From the NCBI GenBank assembly GCA_025463305.1, contig JAOBWK010000080.1, forward strand, positions 1-64,000: 64,000 nucleotides of DNA, read 5' to 3'. Under the pieces are notes generated by a model that saw only the letters and a list, made by a program, of their open reading frames with translations, did not search any database and was not told the origin of the DNA. Position 1 is the first letter of the stretch; every line of letters begins with the position of its first letter. Of this stretch, positions 54,214-62,988 are shown piece after piece. This DNA is from Ilumatobacteraceae bacterium. Its GTDB lineage: Bacteria > Actinomycetota > Acidimicrobiia > Acidimicrobiales > Ilumatobacteraceae. The position numbers and the translations under genes are program-made.

Positions 54214-55308
54214 CCGGACCACACCACGGTGGAGCATCGACGACGTCCTCGCCCGCACCGACCTCGCCAACCTCCTCGACGAACTCGGCCAACCTTCCGG
54301 CCGCCTCGGACCGAACCGGCGCTGGCACTGCCCAGTCTCCGGCCACGAAGATCACCGCGCGTCGGTGTCGATGTACCGCGACCACCACGGCCACGAACGC
54401 TGGCGCTGCTGGTCCGGCGACCACCGCGGCGACGCCATCGACCTCGTCACCATCACCAGCAACCGCGACCGCGTCGAGGCCGTCGACTGGCTCGCCACCC
54501 GCGCCGGAATGATCCCCGACCGGCCACTCCCACCCATCCAACCCAAACCCACACCCGACCGCACCCTGCCGGCGACCGTGATGGCACCCGTCGTCGAACG
54601 CTACGTCCGGCTCTGCGCCAGCGTCCTGCGCGGACCCCAAGGCGCACCCGTGCGGGAGTGGCTGCACAACCGTGGCATCAACGACGACACCATCCACGCC
54701 AACCAGATCGGCGCCGACCCCTCCCGCACCGTGCTCCGACGCAACGCGGGCTCCCGTACGGGGCAGCGATCGCCGCCACGTTCCCGGCCCTCAACCCGGC
54801 CGGACGCGTCACGTACGTGCAAGCCCGCTACCTCGACCCCGACGCCACCGGCCGCAAGTACGACAACCCCGCCGCCGTCCTCGCTCCACACCCGCGACTC
54901 GCCTTCCCCATCACCACCAACACCGCCCAGTCCGCGCAGTTGCTGGTCTGCGAAGGCCTCCCGGACGCACTCATCGCCGCCCAAGCCGGCTTCCCTGCAG
55001 TCGCGATCCTTGGCGCGCAAACACCCGACGAGTCCGTTGCCGCACGAATCGCCTCCCACGCGACCGAACGCGACCTTGCAGTCACGCTCGTCTGCGACCC
55101 CGACGCCGCCGGCCGACGCGTCGCCGAAGCACTCTGCCCCCTCCTGCAAGTACACGACATCGAACCCCGAGTGCTCACACCGCCGAACGGACTCGACCTC
55201 AACGACTGGGCACTCACCGAACCGGACTGGGCCGAACAACTCCCAACCGTTCACCGTGAATCTGTGACGCGGCCAGGGATCGGCGACGAAGCGACGATCG
55301 AGCTGTAG
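54200..55308 (+). pseudogene. Primase-like protein (zinc finger plus TOPRIM) with a one-base frameshift
   Basis: The first part, from GTG 54200, carries a CHC2-type zinc-binding region (HCPVSGHEDHRASVSM, then RCWSGDHRGDAIDLV) and runs to about 54748. From there the sequence continues one frame over with GLPYGAAIAATFPALN and a TOPRIM domain (LLVCEGLPDALIAAQ, VTLVCDPDAAGRR). Adding one G at the GGG run 54748-54750 joins the halves without loss. So it is either a sequencing indel, a recent mutation, or a slippery site. Primases with this layout serve plasmids and conjugative elements in lagging-strand priming after transfer. Confidence 0.82.
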
Positions 55309-55384
55309 GCCGACGATGACACTTCACAGACCGGACGCACGGGAGTACCATTTTCCTCAACGGTTCGAGGCGTCACCGACAAGC

Positions 55385-55417
55385 GCCTCCCTCATTGCCA
55401 CACGCAATCAGGGAGGC
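55385..55417 (+). promoter_or_regulatory. Hairpin that buries the ribosome site of the next gene
   Basis: Arms 55385-55398 and 55104-equivalent 55404-55417 pair over 14 bp with one C-C mismatch around CACAC. The right arm contains AGGGAGG (55410-55416), which lies 9 bp before the ATG at 55426. When folded the site is hidden. It may also end transcription of the primase gene, although no T-tract follows. Confidence 0.6.
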
Positions 55418-55425
55418 CCACGCCC

Positions 55426-55878
55426 ATGAACACCACCGAATGGGTGTTCCGCCACGCCGGCGGATGCCTCATCGAAACACCCGACCTCCCCGCCCCCCAA
55501 GGTCCCCAGCGCAGAGCCTGGATCGCCACCCACTGGCACGAACCCGGAACCGGCCACTGGCAAACCCTCGCCTGGACCCCCGGCGAACGCGGCTGGCAAC
55601 TCCCACAAACACTCGCCGTCGGCGACGTCATCGAATTCGGTACCGACACCCTCGATCCCTACGGGCAACCCATCCACGGCACCATGACCCGCTGGTACGG
55701 ATGGCTCCACTACGCCACCAACCGCGGCATCGTCGTCTACGGACCCTTCACGACAGTCGCTGCTGCCGAGGACGCCGCCAGGCCGCTCGTCGACGAACTC
55801 CGCCTCGCCCAACTCGGCGTCGAGATGGGGGAGTGGGTCAGCGGCCACGACATCGGCATCGCTGGCGACACCCGATGA
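55426..55878 (+). CDS. Unknown 150-aa secretion-locus protein
   Basis: Soluble, rich in Trp and Gly, with WVFRHAGGCLIETPDLPAP at the start, RRAWIATHWHEPGTGHWQTL and MTRWYGWLHYATNRGIVVYG in the middle, and an acidic helical end. No family recognised. The ATG overlaps nothing upstream, but its end overlaps the coupling-protein start as ATGA, so the two are translated together. The ribosome site lies in a hairpin, so this pair may be controlled apart from the upstream genes. Confidence 0.75.
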   Translation: MNTTEWVFRHAGGCLIETPDLPAPQGPQRRAWIATHWHEPGTGHWQTLAWTPGERGWQLPQTLAVGDVIEFGTDTLDPYGQPIHGTMTRWYGWLHYATNRGIVVYGPFTTVAAAEDAARPLVDELRLAQLGVEMGEWVSGHDIGIAGDTR

Positions 55879-58169
55879 CCGACGACAGGTTATCGATGCC
55901 CGGCGAAGGGACCGAGGTCGTGGCCATTGCCGCGGGTGCTGCGATCATGGGCGTCGGCGTCGCGACCTGGGCAGGGGCACGGCTCTCCACCGTGGTCGGT
56001 GGTGGACACGTGAGCGGAGGGTTCGGTGACTGGCTCCTGGTCGCCAGTCGCCTGCTCCGTGGACAGGGCCAGCGCGCAGCCTGGGGACAGCTTGCATCCG
56101 ATCTCCCCGGTGCGCCGCTCTACTGGGCGTGCACGTCGCTCGCGCTGCTCGCTTTGGTTGCGACCGGCGTGTTCGCCTACTTCGGATGGAAGCGCATCCG
56201 AGTCGATGCACGACGCCGCCGGTTCGGCCAAGACACCGAAGCACACCAAGCCAAACAAGCCGACATCGCCCCATTGATCGTCAAAGACGTCATCCCGCCC
56301 GCGGGCAGGATGCTGCTCGGACGGATGGCCGGCACAACATCGATCCTCGCAACTGAAGACCGCACCCGCCACCCGATCGCGAAGGGCTCAGCCCGCCGCC
56401 AAGGTGATCGCGGCTCCGTCGCACTCATCGGGCCAACCGGCTCCGGCAAGACCGCGCTCGTCGCATCCGCGATCGCCACCTGGGACGGGCCCGTCGTCGC
56501 CGTCTCCGTCAAACGAGACCTCTACAACACCACCGCAAACTCACGCGCCAAACGCGGCGAGATCGCCGTCTTCGACCCTGGCGGAGCCACCGGTCTCGCC
56601 ACCGCCCGATGGTCACCTCTCGAAGCCGTCACCACATCATCGGGCGCGCTCCGCACCGGACGCGCCCTCGCACAAGCCATCCCGCGTGGCGGCGTCTCCA
56701 ACGCCGACTACTGGACCAAACACGGCGAGAAACTCCTCAGCGCGTTCATGGCCGTCGCCGGACTCGCCCGCCTCCTCACCGACAACGACGACACCCCGAC
56801 GCGGGTGTCGATGGAACAGATCGCGACCTGGGTCACCACCATGGCCGGCGCCAGCGACCCGACCATCAACCAACTCCTCCACCGAGGACTCGGCAAACAC
56901 CAGAACACCGAGATCAAGCTCATGGCACGCCACGCCGCAGTCACCTTCATCGGCATCGCCCGAGAAGACCACAAGATCCGCTCCAGCATCTACTCAACCG
57001 CATCCCTCGCTCTCGACCCGTGGCTCGAACCGTCCGTTGCACACTCCGCCACAGACTCCGCCCGACCCTCCTACCTCGCCGAGAACCAGTGGCCGACCAA
57101 GCCACGCTTCATCGACCTCGACTGGCTCATGGCAGGCGACGACGACCACGCCAACACCCTCTACCTCGCCGCAGCGCAACCCGAATTCGAACGACTCTCA
57201 CCCGTCCTCGGTGGGCTTCTCGCCGACCTCAAAGACGCAATCCACGCACGAGACATCGCACAGCAGCCGCTCACCAAGCCGCTGCTGTTCGTCATCGACG
57301 AAGCCGGCCAACTCGAACTCGGATGGCTCCCCACCGAAGTCTCCACCATCGCCGCCCTCGGAGCATTCTTCGTCACCTGCTGGCAATCGCTCTCCCAGAT
57401 GCAACACCGCTACGCCACCCTCTCCGACGCGGTCCTCTCCGGACATCGCACCAAATGCTTCTTCGCCGGCGTCGACGACCTCGCCACCACCGGCTACCTC
57501 GCCAACCTCCTCGGTACCGAACATGTCACCACCCGGGGATCGTCTCGAGACTTACCGACGATCTGGACGAACGCCCGCAACGGTGCGGGCAGAACCATCT
57601 CTGAGTCGGAAACGTCTGAGGGATTTGCCCCCGCGAACGCACTGCGCCAGATGTTCCCCGGGGAAGCCGTCCTGCTCCACGGCACACTCCCACCGATCCA
57701 CCTCGACGCCGTTCGATGGTGGAAGGAAACCCAGCTTCGCGAGCTCTTTCCGACCGATGCGCAGGGACGGTCGATCCCCGACCCGAACCAACCAACATGC
57801 CCGCTCACCGACAAGCCGGCTACGGGCGACGCCACCGTCGTCGACGAGACCACGTTCGAATCTGCTCGTGCTCAGCTCCCACCAACCCCACAATCGACAA
57901 CGAACAAGACTGCAGCTCTGACGTCGGATCAACCGAAGACCGAGACCAAAGGTCAACTGTCCATACCGTTGGAGACAGCACCGACTGAGGTATCCGACCA
58001 GCCGGTCGTCACCGGGGCAGCGGCCAGACCGCAGAGCGATCGACCCCGCACACGATGCGAAAAGTGCCAGCGATCCCTGGGGCCCGACGAGGCAACCGGA
58101 GCGCGCATCGCCGGCAGGCTCGTCACGGTCTGCGCAACCCCATGCAGAGCGGCTCCAGACGCTCAGTAG
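55875..58169 (+). CDS. VirD4/TraG-type coupling protein with C-terminal zinc-ribbon-like tail
   Basis: 764 aa. Two N-terminal helices (VAIAAGAAIMGVGVATWAGA and CTSLALLALVATGVFAYF), Walker A IGPTGSGKTALVASA, Walker B LLFVIDEAGQLEL and the FFVTCWQSLSQM block of the TraG/VirD4 group. It links cytoplasmic substrates to the secretion channel. After a Thr/Pro-rich linker the chain ends with RTRCEKCQRSLGP and LVTVCATPCRAA, a C-x2-C and C-x3-C pair that could bind zinc. Such a tail could be the substrate- or DNA-recognition part. Confidence 0.92.
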   Translation: MTDDRLSMPGEGTEVVAIAAGAAIMGVGVATWAGARLSTVVGGGHVSGGFGDWLLVASRLLRGQGQRAAWGQLASDLPGAPLYWACTSLALLALVATGVFAYFGWKRIRVDARRRRFGQDTEAHQAKQADIAPLIVKDVIPPAGRMLLGRMAGTTSILATEDRTRHPIAKGSARRQGDRGSVALIGPTGSGKTALVASAIATWDGPVVAVSVKRDLYNTTANSRAKRGEIAVFDPGGATGLATARWSPLEAVTTSSGALRTGRALAQAIPRGGVSNADYWTKHGEKLLSAFMAVAGLARLLTDNDDTPTRVSMEQIATWVTTMAGASDPTINQLLHRGLGKHQNTEIKLMARHAAVTFIGIAREDHKIRSSIYSTASLALDPWLEPSVAHSATDSARPSYLAENQWPTKPRFIDLDWLMAGDDDHANTLYLAAAQPEFERLSPVLGGLLADLKDAIHARDIAQQPLTKPLLFVIDEAGQLELGWLPTEVSTIAALGAFFVTCWQSLSQMQHRYATLSDAVLSGHRTKCFFAGVDDLATTGYLANLLGTEHVTTRGSSRDLPTIWTNARNGAGRTISESETSEGFAPANALRQMFPGEAVLLHGTLPPIHLDAVRWWKETQLRELFPTDAQGRSIPDPNQPTCPLTDKPATGDATVVDETTFESARAQLPPTPQSTTNKTAALTSDQPKTETKGQLSIPLETAPTEVSDQPVVTGAAARPQSDRPRTRCEKCQRSLGPDEATGARIAGRLVTVCATPCRAAPDAQ

Positions 58170-58420
58170 TGATCGTCGACGGCCACCCTTGGATCACCTC
58201 GCGCCGACGCGACGTCCCAGATGCATGTCTTCGCACCTGCAAAACTGAGCTAGTGGAAACTCAGACCGGCTCCAGCACCGATATAGCTACGCCGAGTAGC
58301 GGACGATGCGATCGCTACGGAACCTTTCCTGAATGCCCGCTCTGCGGCGGATCACTTCACCCCGAACACGCACACTTCAAATGCCGCTCCTGCGGATGGC
58401 GCGACAGCTGCTGCGACTGA
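58169..58420 (+). CDS. Small zinc-ribbon protein
   Basis: 83 aa from a GTG that overlaps the coupling-protein stop (TAGTG). The C-terminus CPLCGGSLHPEHAHFKCRSC followed by GWRDSCCD is a complete zinc ribbon. The N-terminal half is disordered in look. A later GTG near 58253 is an alternative start. Role unknown. Confidence 0.65.
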   Translation: MIVDGHPWITSRRRDVPDACLRTCKTELVETQTGSSTDIATPSSGRCDRYGTFPECPLCGGSLHPEHAHFKCRSCGWRDSCCD

Positions 58421-58689
58421 CGCGATCGACCGAGCGCGCCGATCGGAATCCGCGCAACCCGTTGGTGCTTCGCCGCGAGCCTCGCGCCCGCCGAACTGAG
58501 GCGTTCGGCGCCGCTCGTACCTGTAACTCGACAGATGATCTGTTGCGGTCGAATGACGGAGGAACGGGCCGGATCTACGAAGCGTGGCCCGCCGATCCCG
58601 TACTGCTCGCCCGCCTGCTCGGGTCGCAGCGATCGCCACCACCCGAGGATTCATGATTGCCTCACGCTGACGTTGGGTACGTGACCGCC

Positions 58690-58875
58690 ATGAGCACCAA
58701 GCGCGAGAAGATCAAGCCCCACGAGGGCGACAGCCGCTACATCCGCCGTGACGACGACGGCAAGTTCACCGACGACCAAGTGGATGTCGGCGCATCCAGC
58801 GCCGCAGACCAGCGTCAGCACTCCACGCACGAGCCCCCGAAGGGCCAGGGAGACAAGGGCGACCGGCACAACTAG
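58690..58875 (+). CDS. Small hydrophilic conserved protein
   Basis: 61 aa, highly charged, with KIKPHEGDSRYIRRDDDGKF and a Gly/Asp/Lys tail (PKGQGDKGDRHN). I recognise the pattern as a recurring small bacterial protein of unknown role, usually monocistronic. Probably disordered. ATG 58690 chosen. Confidence 0.7.
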   Translation: MSTKREKIKPHEGDSRYIRRDDDGKFTDDQVDVGASSAADQRQHSTHEPPKGQGDKGDRHN

Positions 58876-58922
58876 CAGCCCAGCGCAGTCACCTCGAAGC
58901 CAAGGATCTACGATCCTCGGCC

Positions 58923-59243
58923 ATGGATGGGATCAACGTTGTGGTGGCCTCGGACTCCGGTCACGTCGTGGTGACGGTGGTTGGTGAGTTGGACATGGCG
59001 ACCGCTCCCGCACTCGGTGAGGAGGTCGGTGCCGCAGTCTTGGTCGACCCGCCGCCCCAGTCGGTCATCATCGACCTAGCAGCGGTTACGTTCTGCGACT
59101 CCCGAGGACTGCGGGAGCTACTGACCCTCAAGCAGCGCGCAGATGGTGCAGGAGTGGCATGGCAGATCGTCGGCGCAAGGGACGGCGTGCTCCGCCTGTT
59201 CGAGATCACCAAGGTGATCGAAGCGCTCAACGTGCAGGGGTGA
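58923..59243 (+). CDS. STAS-domain anti-sigma factor antagonist (RsbV-like)
   Basis: 106 aa. VVVTVVGELDMATAPAL is the first strand-turn of STAS and IIDLAAVTFCDSRGLREL is the core containing the phosphorylatable Ser of DSRG. When dephosphorylated it would bind the HATPase anti-sigma at 59677-60219 and free a sigma factor. The SpoIIE-type phosphatase at 25112-27589 could reactivate it. Its 3' end overlaps the convergent GAF-like gene by 17 bp. Confidence 0.92.
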   Translation: MDGINVVVASDSGHVVVTVVGELDMATAPALGEEVGAAVLVDPPPQSVIIDLAAVTFCDSRGLRELLTLKQRADGAGVAWQIVGARDGVLRLFEITKVIEALNVQG

Positions 59244-59607
59244 CTACCAGCTCTGCGAGCTGAGCTGCTGTTGTGATCCCGATCTTGAGATCGGCGGTGA
59301 CGAACCCGTACGGCTCCTCGGAGTCGACGGTGAGGACCGCAAGTGCCGTGCGGTTCTCAAGAACCGGGAACGCCGCCTCGCTGAACACGCCACGAGTAGC
59401 GCAGAGGGCTGCATACGGCGAGTCCGGCAGAGTGAACAGGCGGTGAGGTTGGCCAGTGGCGAGTGCGAGCGAGGCGGGGCTGAGCGTCACCATCGGCTGG
59501 GCATCGGGATCGGTCGAGACGAGCACCGAGCCGTCTGGCAAGTGCACAGTTGCGTGTCGAGAGCAGTCGATCCGTTCCAGCAGATCGCGCAGGATACCCA
59601 GCACCAT
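59227..59607 (-). CDS. GAF-like sensor protein of a partner-switching cluster
   Basis: 126 aa. MVLGILRDLLERIDCSRHA leads to a GAF-like core (YAALCATRGVFSEAAFPVL, then TALAVLTVDSEEPYGF) and a C-terminal helix. It resembles the protein at 15874-16320 and the relic at 24746-24853. Runs in the same direction as, and 69 bp downstream of, the HATPase gene. The ligand is unknown. Confidence 0.75.
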   Translation of the reverse strand: MVLGILRDLLERIDCSRHATVHLPDGSVLVSTDPDAQPMVTLSPASLALATGQPHRLFTLPDSPYAALCATRGVFSEAAFPVLENRTALAVLTVDSEEPYGFVTADLKIGITTAAQLAELVVTPAR

Positions 59608-59676
59608 TCCTCCTCGTCTCGTAGAGACGATGAGCCGTTCCCGGTGGCGGCACCGGCCAGACCATCTCCCTTGCGG

Positions 59677-60219
59677 TCAGGACGCTCGCAACACGAACGG
59701 GCCTCGCCTCAACCCCTCCAGCGACAGCGCGTTCGCCAGCCGCTGGGCCGCCGATCGTGACGGCGCGGGCGACTCGTTTGCAGTGCGCTGGGAGCGAGCC
59801 GCAGGGGTCGACACGGCCTCGACGGGCACCTCGAACCACACGGCCTTGCCGTGCTCGCCCTTGTCGATCACACCGAACCCCAGGGCCGTGCCTCGAACGA
59901 GAATCAGACCTCGACCGCAGGTGTCGGTCATGTCGACGTCGGCCATCTTGCGCTCGGTGTCGAGCAGGATCTGGAAGGCGTCGCTGATCGAGAACCCGTC
60001 GTGCACCTCGACCCGCAGGGTGTCATCGTGCAGCACGATGACGACGTCGATGTCTGACGCAGCGTAGGTCACTGCGTTCGCAACCAGCTCGCTGGTGAAC
60101 AGCATCGCATCCTCGGACAACATCCCAGCCGAGCCGAGCGCATTCTCGACGAATCGTCTGGCTGCGCGGCTGGCGCTGCGTTCGGGCAGCAGCCGGATGG
60201 ATGATCGGCGCTCGCTCAT
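59677..60219 (-). CDS. HATPase anti-sigma factor kinase (RsbW-like)
   Basis: 180 aa. The GHKL fold is visible: MLFTSELVANAVTYA (N-box), VEVHDGFSISD (the G1 box, here HDGFS) and CGRGLILVRGTALGFG (G2). It is the serine-kinase/anti-sigma type that holds a sigma factor and phosphorylates a STAS protein. The start ATG 60219 follows an AGGGAGC site. A 40-residue polar tail follows the domain. No sigma factor is adjacent, so its target lies elsewhere or it has another partner. Confidence 0.9.
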   Translation of the reverse strand: MSERRSSIRLLPERSASRAARRFVENALGSAGMLSEDAMLFTSELVANAVTYAASDIDVVIVLHDDTLRVEVHDGFSISDAFQILLDTERKMADVDMTDTCGRGLILVRGTALGFGVIDKGEHGKAVWFEVPVEAVSTPAARSQRTANESPAPSRSAAQRLANALSLEGLRRGPFVLRAS

Positions 60220-60499
60220 GGCTGCGCTCCCTGACGGCGGCTCGCCTGGATGAAACCGGGCGCCCCAAGGAAACGGGCCGTTGGCACTCACCCTACCGTC
60301 CCTGCGAAGGACCTACGGCGTCAGCGTCATCCGGTAGGCGGCGCTGTGGCGAAAGGTTCTGGGAGGTTGGCCAAAGTGAGGGGCCGCAAGCGAGGGTTGA
60401 ACCGGCGAATCCCTCGCTCTACAGTCACGGGCGGTCAAGAAGTCGGCCACGGGTCCGTCGCTGCCTAGTCCCCGCAGCGAAGATGCTGGCGGTATCACC

Positions 60500-60736
60500 A
60501 TGGACTTCAACTCGAAGTGCGAATCTTGGTTCAATGGCCTCCCAGCCGAGTTTCAGGAGCGAGCGTGCTACATCGTCGATCTTGTTCCTGACTGGATGGT
60601 CGTCTCCCTGCGGGAGGCCGACATAGCTCTAGCCGCAGCCGAGATGACGTGTGCTTTGCGGCACGGATTCCTGATGCCAACGGCACTCATGGAGTTCTTG
60701 GAATCGAAGCGGATGGCCGACAGCGGCGTCTGTTGA
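60500..60736 (+). CDS. Unknown small protein
   Basis: 78 aa, soluble, mostly helical in character (FQERACYIVDLVPDWMVVSL, then ADIALAAAEMTCALRHGFL). No family recognised. It precedes an ANTAR gene in the same direction, 77 bp away, and may be a small input protein. Confidence rests only on length, composition and position. Confidence 0.5.
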   Translation: MDFNSKCESWFNGLPAEFQERACYIVDLVPDWMVVSLREADIALAAAEMTCALRHGFLMPTALMEFLESKRMADSGVC

Positions 60737-60813
60737 ACGCCGTCACAGACTGCCTGGCGCGAAGGCGTTCGGCCGAGCGGTCAGCGTGGGCCACGGGCGG
60801 GTACACGGGCGAT

Positions 60814-61233
60814 ATGGCCGCAACCGCTGAGGACTTCCAGGATCTCCAAGCAGAGATCACGAGGATGCTGGCCGCTGCCTTGCGTACCGAGGAGGACCAC
60901 GCCGCCGACATCGAGCGGCGCATCGAGGCGCATCTTGCCGAGACGGACCGTCGAGACCAGCTACACCTGGCCGAGGTTGACCGTCGCGACGTCCTTCATC
61001 ACGACGAGAAGAAGCGCCGACATGACACCTACGAGCGAGAGCTTGACAGCATCCGTGCTGCGCTCGACAACCGGGACCTGATCGGCCAGGCTAAGGGGAT
61101 CGTCATCGCCTCGATGGGTTGCACGGCGGACGAGGCGTTCGACCTCTTACGCAAGCAGTCCCAGGCTGAGAACCGCAAGCTGCATGAGGTCGCTGCGGAT
61201 GTGGTCGGTACAGCGCAGCGACGACGTCGCTGA
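60814..61233 (+). CDS. ANTAR-domain protein with N-terminal coiled coil
   Basis: 139 aa. Residues about 1-85 are a charged coiled coil (AAALRTEEDHAADIERRIEA, then repeated EVDRRD/ETDRRD). The C-terminus DNRDLIGQAKGIVIASMGC with DEAFDLLRKQSQAENRKL is an ANTAR domain, which binds paired RNA hairpins to prevent early termination. The usual GAF or receiver sensor is replaced by the coiled coil, so it may be switched by a partner protein. It sits within the partner-switching cluster. Confidence 0.87.
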   Translation: MAATAEDFQDLQAEITRMLAAALRTEEDHAADIERRIEAHLAETDRRDQLHLAEVDRRDVLHHDEKKRRHDTYERELDSIRAALDNRDLIGQAKGIVIASMGCTADEAFDLLRKQSQAENRKLHEVAADVVGTAQRRRR

Positions 61234-61404
61234 GCGTGCGCTCACCCCAGCAATCACCCTCTGCGTGACCTTGAGCTGTGCCCCGCCGTGCCGAAGCCAC
61301 AGGCGTCGCTGCCGGTGATTCCCTTCCGAGCCGACAGCGACGTCACGCACGGCGATCGTTCCGCTCGTTCCTCGGGGCACCTTGAGCGAGCGTAACGCGC
61401 TGGC

Positions 61405-61857
61405 TTATGCGGAGTTCGGGCCTTCGACTTGGTCGTCACCGACTTTCTCACCGCCCGCCTCGATCAGCGCGTCGTTCGCCACATCCGCTCGAAGGTCAGG
61501 CTCAGCCCGCTGCGTCTCGTCGTCGTTGCTCATGGTCGCCAGATGCCCGGTCGACAGCTCCACCAACCGCAACAGCTTGCTGACGTCGTTGATCGAGACC
61601 ACGCCATCGTCGAACGGTCGGGCCGCTCGAACCGTGTAGATACTCCGTCGCCAGTTCGACGGGTCGCGCCGAGCTGTCAGCCAGCCGTCCTCGATCAGCT
61701 CGGCCACGATCGTCGCCGCACGCCGAGGAGACAGGCCGATCGCCGCTGCGATCTCCGTCTGCTTGACGGTCGGGTCGTTGGCGATGACGGCGAGGACGTG
61801 AAGATGCGGCCCGACGAACGACCAGCCGCCCGGTGGTCTCTGCGCTCGGCGCGGCAT
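61405..61857 (-). CDS. Winged-helix (MarR-like) regulator
   Basis: 150 aa from ATG 61857 (61926 is another start). WSFVGPHLHVLAVIANDPTV opens the domain, QTEIAAAIGLSPRRAATIVA is the helix-turn-helix, and RSIYTVR the wing. The C-terminal part (DVSKLLRLVELSTGHL) is helical, then acidic. Layout resembles the protein at 16379-16708. Divergent from the secreted RLIDTR gene. Confidence 0.75.
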   Translation of the reverse strand: MPRRAQRPPGGWSFVGPHLHVLAVIANDPTVKQTEIAAAIGLSPRRAATIVAELIEDGWLTARRDPSNWRRSIYTVRAARPFDDGVVSINDVSKLLRLVELSTGHLATMSNDDETQRAEPDLRADVANDALIEAGGEKVGDDQVEGPNSA

Positions 61858-61998
61858 GACGGAACCGTAGCCGGTGCGGTTGTAGGGGTTCCCCTGATTC
61901 GAGCGACCCGCCCCATCGGTCATCATGGCGGCAACGTCAACGGCAGGAGGACGACGACGCGTCGATTCAGTTTCGTACATGTAGGAGTCGCAGCACTG

Positions 61999-62982
61999 AT
62001 GGGTGCAGCGACGGTGAGCGCCATCGGCCTCGTCCAGTCGGCGGGTGCAGCGGGTACGGGTACAGCCTCCGTGCTCGTGCCGATCACACCTTGCCGCCTC
62101 ATCGACACCCGAACAGGAGCGGACAACGTCGGCACCCGCGCCACCCCGATTGGGGCCCGGTGAAGCCGCCACGTTCCAGGTGACCGGCACCAACGGGAAC
62201 TGCACCATCCCGGCGAGCGCCACGGGCATCGCTACCAACGCAACCGCCGTCAACGCCTCGTCTGCGTCGTACATCACGATCTACCCCGCCGATGCCTCGC
62301 CCCGTCCGACCGCCAGCAACCTCAACTTCGTGGCTGGTGCGCCACCAACCCCGAATCAGGTGACGGTCGGGCTGTCCGCCACCGGAGCGATCGGCGTCTA
62401 CAACCTCTCAGGCACGGTCGATCTGCTCGTCGACATCGTCGGTACTACCAAGCCATCACGGGTGGTGGCACCCAAGGACCGACCGGGCCACAAGGACCGC
62501 AGGGAATCCAGGGCATCCAAGGACTCACGGGTGCGGCAGGCCCAAGGTGTCCAACTAGAGGCTGCGTCCAGCCATACGGAACCTTGGAGGTCGACTACGA
62601 CAGCACCGCATTGGCGTCGATCAACAACCGTGTGAGACCCGGTAGCGGCAGTGCGTCAGCGCACATTCCCCTCACGCTTCCACTGGGTGCTGTCATCCAG
62701 TCGGCATCAGCGACAATCTTCGATTCCGCCGGATCGACGCAATACCTCGTGTACCTCAGCCGCCAGCACCTGACGGTGGGCGGGTCGGGTCAGCAAGGCG
62801 TCGATGATACGGACGTCGGCATGGTGACCGGTGGCACCGCATCCAATCAGCCCGTGACGCAGACCATCACACCGTCATCGACGGCCATTGTGTCGGCCAC
62901 CGACAGCTTCTACCTGCAGTTCAATCTCGGCGTGAACACGAACGCCTTCTGTCGAGCGAGCGTCATCTACACGCTGCCGTAG
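61999..62982 (+). pseudogene. Secreted RLIDTR-collagen-like protein with two compensating one-base shifts
   Basis: From ATG 61999 a signal-like segment and ITPCRLIDTRTG are read. At the GGGG run near 62152 the frame must move to continue with GEAATFQVTG, SASYITIYPADASPRP and VDLLVDIVG. Near 62443 it must move back for YQAITGGGTQGP and nine collagen-like triplets (GPT GPQ GPQ GIQ GIQ GLT type), followed by a strand-rich C-terminal domain ending VIYTLP. The first and third parts share one frame, so the two shifts cancel. Either two indel errors or a decaying gene. The intact form would be about 327 aa: a RLIDTR domain, a collagen-like stalk and a head. Confidence 0.75.
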
Positions 62983-62988
62983 CGACGG

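Noticed and set aside
54210..54512. Ser/Thr/Pro-rich frame starting at ATG 54210
   Set aside because: It is a shadow frame of the primase gene. The GTG at 54200 opens the frame with the zinc-finger sequence.
54741..54755. Programmed frameshift in the primase gene
   Set aside because: No slippery heptamer or downstream stem that I can defend is visible. A plain indel explains it with fewer assumptions.
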